Of a DNA stretch of 36,488 nt, positions 31,635 through 36,488 are shown piece after piece. Positions within the stretch are counted from its first letter, which is position 1. Each line of letters begins with the position of its first letter. This stretch comes from Lachnospiraceae bacterium (GTDB lineage Bacteria; Bacillota; Clostridia; Lachnospirales; Lachnospiraceae): assembly GCA_024692955.1 (NCBI GenBank), contig JAILLW010000022.1, positions 1 to 36,488 on the forward strand, given 5' to 3'. Both the position numbers and the translations under genes were made by a program. The notes beneath the pieces are model-generated. The model was not told the DNA's origin. It searched no databases and saw only the letters and a program-made list of their open reading frames with translations.

Positions 31635-34133
31635 TTATTCGAAGTAAAGCTCCGGCAGCGTGATCGTTGCGGATTCCGTCCGGTCTTCACTGGAGCGGCC
31701 GGCACAGATCCTGTATTCTCCTGCGCTCAGGGCAAAGCGTTTTTTCTCCGTATCATAGAAGGAAAGCTCTCTCGGATCGATCCGGAATGTCAGTTCCCTG
31801 CTCTCTTTTGGTTTCACATCCTTTACCCTTTCAAACGCGATCAGCTGACTGAGCGGTTTTTTTATCCCGCCACGGGGCGCGATCCCGTAAATCTGAACCA
31901 CTTCATCGCCTGCGCATTCTCCCGTATTCCGAATACTCATCTCAAGAAGGATCCCCTCCCCTTCCGTATAGGATACTTTGGGAGTATCATACTCAAATTC
32001 CGTATAGGTAAGTCCGTATCCGAAGGGATAAAGCGGCTTCTTTTCGCTGTAACGGTAGGTCCTTCCGCCTCCGATAATGTCATAATCGTCGATGGACGGA
32101 AGATCCTTTTCCGATTCCGGCCAGGTCTGGGTAAGCCTTCCCGCAGGAGCGTTCTTTCCGAAGAGGGTTTCCGCGACCGCCGTTCCAAGGTCCTGTGACC
32201 CGCTGGCGAAGCAAAGAACGGCATTCACCTTATCGAGGACAGGCCCGAGAGCGTAGGGATAGTTAGCGGTAAGGAGAAGCACAACTTTGCATCGCCCGTC
32301 CTTCACATCGGGGATCACGCTGATCTTTTCGATAAGCTCCGACTGTTTTTCCGGAAGGGAAAGTCTCGTTCTGTCCGTTCCTTCTCTTGCTTTGACAAGC
32401 GGCTGATTTCCCAGGGAAATGAATATGGCTTTCTTCCCTGCGGCAGCTTTGGATACGGCTTCGCTTCCGCTGATAACGGTTTCGATCCGGAAACGGGCAT
32501 CCTCCGGGATCTCAAGATCGATCTTCTGATTCTTCGCCCGCTCCAGCTCTCCTTCCGCGGCATTCGTTTTTTCACCGGTCTCTTCCGAGGCAAGGCTTTT
32601 TAGCCCGTCTTCTTTATCAAAAACCAGTCTCCGCTTTTTCCAGTCTCTGAGGGATACCGCATCGTTTCCGATATCATCGACGGCAAAGACCGTAGTCGGA
32701 AACCACTCAAAGCTTGAATCATGATCGGCTTTTACTTCGCCCGCGTTTATGGGAGAAGAAAGATATTTCCCCGTTTCGGCATCCCGGAGGCAAAGGCATC
32801 CCTCCCCCCAGTCCTCCACAAAGAACTCTCCGATCAGCGTATTATCCTCATCCGCTTTGAAAAGACGGATACGGTCAAGGCCTTCTTCAAATTCGATCTC
32901 TCCTTTGAGGAGTTTTTTCAGTCCGTCCCGGATGGTGGTACGGTACATGGGTTCTCCGCAGTACCAGTCCTGATCCCAGCGGTCTCCCATGGGCCCCGCA
33001 AGAAGAATATCCTTCGGATCCGTTTCCGGAGAAAGGGGAAGTGTTCCGTCATTTTCAAGAAGCACCATCGACTCCCGGGTCAGATCAAGGCATGCCTTTT
33101 TGGCTTTCGCGGACCCGATCGTCTCTCCCTTCACATCCGCATAGGGATTGTCCGTCTGTTTATCATATACCCCCAGTTTCAGCCTTGTTCTCATGGTATT
33201 CCGGATCGCGCAGTCAAGATCCTCTTCCGTGATCAGTCCCTTCTCAAGAGCCCCCTTCACGGCTTCCTTTACCATCGCGGGATCATCCGGCATCGAATCC
33301 ACCCCGGCCTTCAGGGAATCCGCGACATTGACGGAATCATCGTCGGAATAATGATGTTCGATCCGAAGAAGGGTCAGGGCATGCCCGTCGCTTACCGCGT
33401 GCACGATCCCGTACTTCTCCTTCAGGACCGTTTTTACCTCATCATTCAGCATTCCGGGTACGCCGTTGATCTTGTTGTAGGCCGTCATCACGCCTTCCGC
33501 CTGCCCCTTGAGGATCACCCTGCGGAAAACCTCCAGATAGAGTTCCTTTTTGTTCCTTTCATCGAAGGCGGAATCTTTATGGGCCCTTCCGTCTTCCGTA
33601 TTATTCGCATAAAAATGCTTCAGCGTGGAAGCGATCCTTAAATGATGCTTCGGGTCCTCTCCCTGCATTCCGCGAACATAGGACCCGGCCAGTTCTCCCG
33701 TAAGGAGAGGATCCTCGCTGTACCCTTCCTCATTCCGGCCCCATCTGGGATCCCGGAGAAGGTCCACGGTGGGTGCCCAGCGTGAAAGTCCCTGATTTCC
33801 GTTTTCCGAAGCAATAAGGCGCGCTTCGACCCCCGTAACCTCGCCGGCGGCATAGAGCGCTTCCCGGTCCCAGCTTGCGCACATTCCCACCGGCTGCGGA
33901 AAGGAAGTGGTCTTAACGGGCTCTTTCGTCGCATGCGGCCCTTCATCATTTCTCTGCTGTACTCCGTGCGCCGCTTCGCCGCCAAGGTCGACACCTTTCA
34001 GCCCGAGCCGGTCGATGTCCGGCATATGGCTCGCTATCAGAGAGCACTTTTCCTCCGCGGTCAGTGCCTCAAGCAATGCGTCAATTCGCTTATCAACAGA
34101 AACATTACTGTCAAAAAACCGTTCGATTCCCAT
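31635..34133 (-). CDS. Glycoside hydrolase family 3 beta-glycosidase
   Basis: 832-aa GH3 enzyme without signal peptide, so cytoplasmic. The TIM-barrel domain shows RWAPTVDLLRDPRWGRNEEGYSEDPLLTG, the LKHFYANN motif, and the nucleophile D249 in AVSDGHALTLL (family usually has SDW or SDY). An insert of about 90 residues in the alpha/beta sandwich (GCLCLRDAETGKYLSS onward) looks like a beta-trefoil/fascin-like module, which is inference. The C-terminal fibronectin-III-like domain is clear: GFGLTYTEFEY, then DEVVQIYGIAP and KPLSQLIAFERV...ESRELTFRIDPRELSFYD. Substrate (beta-glucoside or beta-xyloside) cannot be read from sequence. The start MGIERFF (34131-34133) has AAGGAG 8 nt upstream; a longer frame overlaps the upstream gene. 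It follows the aldo/keto reductase by 19 bp. Confidence 0.93.
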   Translation of the reverse strand: MGIERFFDSNVSVDKRIDALLEALTAEEKCSLIASHMPDIDRLGLKGVDLGGEAAHGVQQRNDEGPHATKEPVKTTSFPQPVGMCASWDREALYAAGEVTGVEARLIASENGNQGLSRWAPTVDLLRDPRWGRNEEGYSEDPLLTGELAGSYVRGMQGEDPKHHLRIASTLKHFYANNTEDGRAHKDSAFDERNKKELYLEVFRRVILKGQAEGVMTAYNKINGVPGMLNDEVKTVLKEKYGIVHAVSDGHALTLLRIEHHYSDDDSVNVADSLKAGVDSMPDDPAMVKEAVKGALEKGLITEEDLDCAIRNTMRTRLKLGVYDKQTDNPYADVKGETIGSAKAKKACLDLTRESMVLLENDGTLPLSPETDPKDILLAGPMGDRWDQDWYCGEPMYRTTIRDGLKKLLKGEIEFEEGLDRIRLFKADEDNTLIGEFFVEDWGEGCLCLRDAETGKYLSSPINAGEVKADHDSSFEWFPTTVFAVDDIGNDAVSLRDWKKRRLVFDKEDGLKSLASEETGEKTNAAEGELERAKNQKIDLEIPEDARFRIETVISGSEAVSKAAAGKKAIFISLGNQPLVKAREGTDRTRLSLPEKQSELIEKISVIPDVKDGRCKVVLLLTANYPYALGPVLDKVNAVLCFASGSQDLGTAVAETLFGKNAPAGRLTQTWPESEKDLPSIDDYDIIGGGRTYRYSEKKPLYPFGYGLTYTEFEYDTPKVSYTEGEGILLEMSIRNTGECAGDEVVQIYGIAPRGGIKKPLSQLIAFERVKDVKPKESRELTFRIDPRELSFYDTEKKRFALSAGEYRICAGRSSEDRTESATITLPELYFE

Positions 34134-34152
34134 AACACTCTCCTTCCCCGGA

Positions 34153-35082
34153 TTACGGCAGATACTTGCCGGATGCCAGATACAGCGCATACCAGTCGTG
34201 ATGTGAGAGTTCAACATCCGCCGCCGCGCAGATCTCTTTAATATGTTCCGGATTCATGCTTCCGATGATCGCCTGCATCTTCGCGGGATGCCTCAGGATC
34301 CACGCAATGGCGATAGCCGCTTTGCTGACATTTTCACGCTCCGCCAGTTCCCCGAGTACCCTGTTGAGCTCCGGATAATCCGGATTGTCTATGAAGGTTC
34401 CGCCGAACATCCCCACCTGCAGAGGCGACCACGCCTGTATCGTGATGTCATTCAGCCTGCAGTAGTCAAGCGCGTTTCCGTCACGGTTGATTGAAAACTC
34501 CGTAGTTTTATTGTTCATATAAAGTGCCTGGTCGATGAGCTGTGACTGGTCCAGCGAAAGCTGCACCTGATTGATCACAAGGGGCTGTCTCACATACTTT
34601 TTAAGAAGTTCTATCTGCATCGGAACCAGATTGCTCACTCCGAAACACCTTACTTTTCCGCTCTTTTCAAGTACATCAAAGGCCTCCGCCACCTCTTCCG
34701 GATCGTAAAGCACATCCGGCCTGTGAAGAAGCAGGGTGTCCAGATATTCGATGTTCAGTCTGCGAAGGGAGTCATCCACACTGGACAGAATGTTTTCTTT
34801 TGTCCAGTCAAATTCATTGCGGTCAAAGCACAGACCGCACTTGCTCTGGATCACGATGTCTTCCCTTTTCAGCCCCGTCAGCGGAAAGCCCTCCGCGAAC
34901 CGGGTCTCCGCCGCTCCGTTTTCCCCGTAGCATGTGGCGTGATCAAAAAAATTCACCCCTTCATCATAGGCAGTCCGGATCACTTTCGCCGCTTCTTCTT
35001 TTGTCAGAGCCGGCATCCTCATGCAGCCCTGAATAATGGCCGAAACATTCTGCGGTCCGTTCATGATATTGATCTTTTTCAT
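34153..35082 (-). CDS. Aldo/keto reductase (YdhF-like)
   Basis: 309-aa NADPH-dependent oxidoreductase of the aldo/keto reductase superfamily. The catalytic tetrad is complete: D47 and Y52 in NFFDHATCYG, K81 in QSKCG, H120 in LLLHRPD. The cofactor-binding GVSN and the C-terminal AIAWILRHPAKMQAIIGSMNPEHIKE (about 255-280), close to E. coli YdhF, are present. Substrate is unknown. AAGGAGG lies 9 nt before the ATG. It leads a two-gene unit with the GH3 glycosidase, suggesting catabolism of a plant or host glycoside or of the released sugar. Confidence 0.94.
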   Translation of the reverse strand: MKKINIMNGPQNVSAIIQGCMRMPALTKEEAAKVIRTAYDEGVNFFDHATCYGENGAAETRFAEGFPLTGLKREDIVIQSKCGLCFDRNEFDWTKENILSSVDDSLRRLNIEYLDTLLLHRPDVLYDPEEVAEAFDVLEKSGKVRCFGVSNLVPMQIELLKKYVRQPLVINQVQLSLDQSQLIDQALYMNNKTTEFSINRDGNALDYCRLNDITIQAWSPLQVGMFGGTFIDNPDYPELNRVLGELAERENVSKAAIAIAWILRHPAKMQAIIGSMNPEHIKEICAAADVELSHHDWYALYLASGKYLP

Positions 35083-35105
35083 AGTGCATAACCTCCTTAT
35101 AATAC

Positions 35106-35134
35106 AGTATACTATGATATCCTACCTTCTGAAA
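35106..35134 (-). promoter_or_regulatory. Candidate promoter for aldo/keto reductase-GH3 operon
   Basis: Minus-strand -10 TATACT (35106-35111) with a weak -35 TTTCAG (35129-35134), 17-bp spacer. Its position gives a short leader of about 17 nt carrying AAGGAGG. Confidence 0.5.
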
Positions 35135-35166
35135 TCCGATTTTGCTCCTTATTATCCGACTTTATG

Positions 35167-35185
35167 CTTATCAGATCTTGATAAG
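35167..35185. promoter_or_regulatory. 7-bp inverted repeat, possible operator
   Basis: CTTATCA (35167-35173) and TGATAAG (35179-35185) are perfect inverted arms around GATCT. It lies about 56 bp upstream of the reductase -10 box and overlaps the -35 of a plus-strand promoter-like sequence. It could bind a regulator; no candidate regulator gene is in the window. Confidence 0.4.
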
Positions 35186-35205
35186 ACCGGGTAATCCGTT
35201 ATACT
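35178..35205 (+). promoter_or_regulatory. Plus-strand promoter-like sequence with no gene downstream
   Basis: -35 TTGATA (35178-35183), 16-bp spacer, -10 TATACT (35200-35205). Transcription from about 35212 would reach the bidirectional terminator at 35291-35328 after roughly 115 nt. No convincing ORF lies in between, so a small RNA is possible but unproven. Confidence 0.4.
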
Positions 35206-35290
35206 GGTATCAAAAAAACAGCCCTACGACTCTACAGCGCAGAGTTCAACAGAAAATATGCGGAACCGGCAGACGCCTGTTTTCAGACAC

Positions 35291-35328
35291 AAAAAAACCT
35301 CTAACCGAAAAGTCAGAGGTTTTTTGTG
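35291..35328. terminator. Bidirectional intrinsic terminator closing the rRNA-tRNA operon
   Basis: Hairpin arms ACCTCT and AGAGGT with an A-run on one side and a T-run on the other (35291-35297 and 35320-35325), so it can end transcription from either strand. On the minus strand it follows the last tRNA (Phe) directly and is the natural end of the rRNA-tRNA transcript. Confidence 0.88.
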
Positions 35329-35401
<73 letters not shown>

Positions 35402-35490
35402 AAGGGGTGTTGTTCTGGGGAAGGGGTTAGAAAATGGAGTAATGGAAATCGGATGCTTGCAGCCGTATTTACATTATGACATTTTCTGGG

Positions 35491-35510
35491 CCGGTTGCGT
35501 TAGCAACCGG
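35491..35510. repeat. 8-bp hairpin in the Phe-fMet spacer
   Basis: CCGGTTGC (35491-35498) and GCAACCGG (35503-35510) form a perfect stem with loop GTTA. It precedes the triplicate repeat and may be a processing signal in the tRNA precursor. Confidence 0.7.
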
Positions 35511-35523
35511 ATGTTCACCGAAG

Positions 35524-35625
35524 CGGCTCTGCCGCGAGGTGGACAAGCCCTTTATTTCGGCTCTGCCGCGAGGTGGACAAGCCCTTTATTTCGGCTCTGC
35601 CGCAAGGTGGGCAAGCCCCTTCTTC
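35524..35625. repeat. Three tandem copies of a 34-bp unit inside the tRNA operon
   Basis: Copies at 35524-35557, 35558-35591 and 35592-35625. The first two are identical; the third differs at five positions (unit positions 13, 20, 28, 31 and 34). Each unit opens with CGGCTCTGCCG, which folds as a short hairpin with loop TCT. The array fills much of the 246-nt spacer between tRNA-fMet and tRNA-Phe. There are no spacers between units, so it is not a CRISPR. Short ORFs across it are translations of the repeat and not genes. Confidence 0.92.
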
Positions 35626-35647
35626 TATGTCTTACACACCTCTCGAG

Positions 35648-35721
35648 TAGCGGGGACAGGATTTGAACCTGCAACCTCCGGGTTATGAGCCCGACGAGCT
35701 TCCGGATTGCTCTACCCCGCG
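35648..35721 (-). tRNA. Initiator tRNA-fMet (CAT)
   Basis: 74-nt cloverleaf on the minus strand. Anticodon loop CTCATAA gives CAT. It shows initiator features: three G-C pairs flanking the anticodon loop (GGG/CCC), C at position 1 unpaired with the base opposite (U72), and an AGCTCGTCGGGCTCATAACC core. This distinguishes it from elongator tRNA-Met and tRNA-Ile2. Confidence 0.93.
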
Positions 35722-35762
35722 TCAATGATTATCTCTTCTTCCGCCTTAAGGCAAAAGAAAAA

Positions 35763-35844
35763 TGGGCGGAGAAGGATTCGAACCTTCGAAGGCATTGCCA
35801 GCAGATTTACAGTCTGTCCCCTTTGGCCACTCGGGAATCCACCC
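35763..35844 (-). tRNA. tRNA-Tyr (GTA)
   Basis: 82-nt class II tRNA on the minus strand with a long variable arm. Acceptor GGGTGGA pairs with TCCGCCC (one G-U), discriminator A. The anticodon loop CTGTAAA gives GTA; the T-arm is AAGGTTCGAATCCTT. Confidence 0.94.
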
Positions 35845-35929
35845 ATATTGATCTTTAAGTTTTAAAATGTTCTTGCGGCCCTTTTCCTGTCCGAACCCCG
35901 TCTGTGGTCATCCCGGAAACTAAGGCCAC

Positions 35930-36002
35930 AGCCGATAGGGGGACTCGAACCCTCAACCTGCTGATTACAAATCAGCTGCTCTGCCAATTGAGCCATATCG
36001 GC
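35930..36002 (-). tRNA. tRNA-Thr (TGT)
   Basis: 73-nt cloverleaf on the minus strand. Acceptor GCCGATA pairs with TATCGGC, discriminator T. The anticodon loop TTGTAAT gives TGT. T-arm GGGTTCGAGTCCC. Confidence 0.95.
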
Positions 36003-36015
36003 AAAGGAACGATTT

Positions 36016-36140
36016 GCGGCTTAAGCCGCTTTGCGCGAACTCCGAAGGAGTTCTGTACATCTCAGCCGACAAAGTCGGCTGCGTTCCAGTTTTCGACCGG
36101 AACGCTGTTTCGACCTAAAGACTTCTTAAGTCGAAAACTG
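36016..36140. repeat. Cluster of hairpins in the Thr-Val tRNA spacer
   Basis: Four local stems follow one another: GCGGCTTAAGCCGC palindrome (36016-36029), GAACTCC/GGAGTTC (36037-36053), CAGCCGAC/GTCGGCTG (36063-36081) and CGTTCC/GGAACG (36082-36104). An 11-bp inverted repeat (36087-36097 with 36130-36140) competes with the last one and reaches into the 3' end of tRNA-Val. These are probably precursor-processing structures. No 5S rRNA is present here. Confidence 0.75.
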
Positions 36141-36211
36141 GGACCTATAGGGCTCGAACCTATGACCCTCTGCTTGTAAGGCAGATGCTCTCCCAGCTGA
36201 GCTAAGATCCC
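36139..36211 (-). tRNA. tRNA-Val (TAC)
   Basis: 73-nt cloverleaf on the minus strand. Acceptor GGGATCT pairs with AGGTCCC (one U-G), discriminator A. The anticodon loop CTTACAA gives TAC; T-arm TAGGTTCGAGCCCTA. Confidence 0.95.
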
Positions 36212-36218
36212 ATATAAA

Positions 36219-36292
36219 CGACCCGGATGGGGTTCGAACCCACGACCTCCGCCGTGACAGGGCGGCGCTCTAACCAGCTGAGCCACCAGGCC
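36219..36292 (-). tRNA. tRNA-Asp (GTC)
   Basis: 74-nt cloverleaf on the minus strand. Acceptor GGCCTGG pairs with CCGGGTC through two G-U pairs, discriminator G. The anticodon loop CTGTCAC gives GTC; T-arm GTGGGTTCGAACCCCAT. It is the first tRNA after 23S rRNA, about 60 nt downstream. Confidence 0.95.
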
Positions 36293-36353
36293 TTACCATA
36301 AAGGTACGATCTCATACCTTCAAAACCGAATACCGCGTAACATCTTCCCATCT

Positions 36354-36488
36354 GGATAAGAGTTCGGTCGATTAGTACTCGTCCGCTCCATGCATTACTG
36401 CACTTCCACTCCAAGCCTATCTACCTCGTAGTCTTCAAGGGACCTTCCTATTCGTTGGATATCTCATCTTGAGGGGGGCTTCGCGCTT
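36354..36488 (-). rRNA. 23S ribosomal RNA, 3' end only
   Basis: The minus strand carries the conserved end of domain VI: GATGAGATATCC, the stretch CCCTTGAAGACTACGAGG, then GATAGGCTTGGAGTGGAAG, and GGACGAGTACTAATCGACCG near the terminus. The mature 3' end is placed at about 36354, from the CTTATCC that corresponds to CTTAACC in B. subtilis; it may shift a few bases. The rest of the gene continues beyond the window. Confidence 0.95.

Noticed and set aside
35524..35625. CRISPR array
   Set aside because: The 34-bp units are directly contiguous without spacers, and there are no cas genes.
35442..35688. Short plus-strand frames (70-74 aa) across the triplicate repeat and tRNA-fMet
   Set aside because: They are translations of the 34-bp repeat plus antisense tRNA; frames such as GIEPATRG/GFEPATSG are the familiar tRNA-antisense artefacts.
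36062..36286. 74-aa minus-strand frame (MAQLVRAPPCHGGGRGFEPHPG type)
   Set aside because: A well-known spurious protein produced by translating tRNA-Asp and tRNA-Val.

Overview
The window looks like a chromosomal segment of a GC-rich member of the Bacillota, class Clostridia, most likely a Lachnospirales-type gut or rumen anaerobe. This placement rests on family content (SufCBDSU, a YerB-like DUF3048 lipoprotein, AmmeMemoRadiSam, MBG/InlB-type repeat protein, TraX-like membrane protein), SigA-type promoters, Gram-positive Shine-Dalgarno sites and the tRNA set. It is inference; no search was run. Most genes read on the minus strand. I see no phage, transposase, integrase or CRISPR array.

Left part (1-5565): a surface-glycan flavoured minus-strand run. 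It comprises a diacylglycerol/lipid kinase, a PglK-like ABC exporter, a large polytopic membrane protein with a promoter almost on top of its start, and a 5'-complete but window-truncated WecE/RffA sugar aminotransferase. Between the last two genes lies a 234-nt nested inverted-repeat element that I cannot assign.

Middle-left (5596-15884): a complete sufCBDSU Fe-S assembly operon, led 13 nt upstream by a membrane-anchored HAD phosphatase whose own promoter is probably the operon promoter. Next come a DUF3048 lipoprotein with its own promoter and terminator, a CopA-type Cu(I) ATPase, and a divergent maf gene.

Middle (15881-24276): a probable minus-strand operon of a PAS/GAF/GGDEF/EAL c-di-GMP protein (both GGDEF sites degenerate, EAL intact), a Memo-AMMECR1 fusion and the AmmeMemoRadiSam radical SAM enzyme. 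Then follow a DUF1624 membrane protein, a divergent pair (100-aa membrane protein and signal peptidase I), BirA lacking its DNA-binding domain, and an acyl carrier protein.

Right (24307-35082): a FkbH-like glyceryl-ACP forming enzyme paired with the ACP, a 1344-aa secreted repeat protein, a TraX-like membrane protein, a hotdog thioesterase, and an aldo/keto reductase plus GH3 glycosidase operon.

Far right (35291-36488): the distal end of an rRNA operon read on the minus strand: 23S 3' end, then tRNA-Asp, Val, Thr, Tyr, fMet and Phe, ending in a strong terminator. No 5S gene lies between 23S and the tRNAs. The tRNA spacers carry a 34-bp triplicate tandem repeat and several hairpins. The most unusual items are the 234-nt nested palindrome, the AmmeMemoRadiSam/c-di-GMP operon, the FkbH-ACP pair next to BirA, and several promoters placed so close to start codons that leaderless translation is possible.
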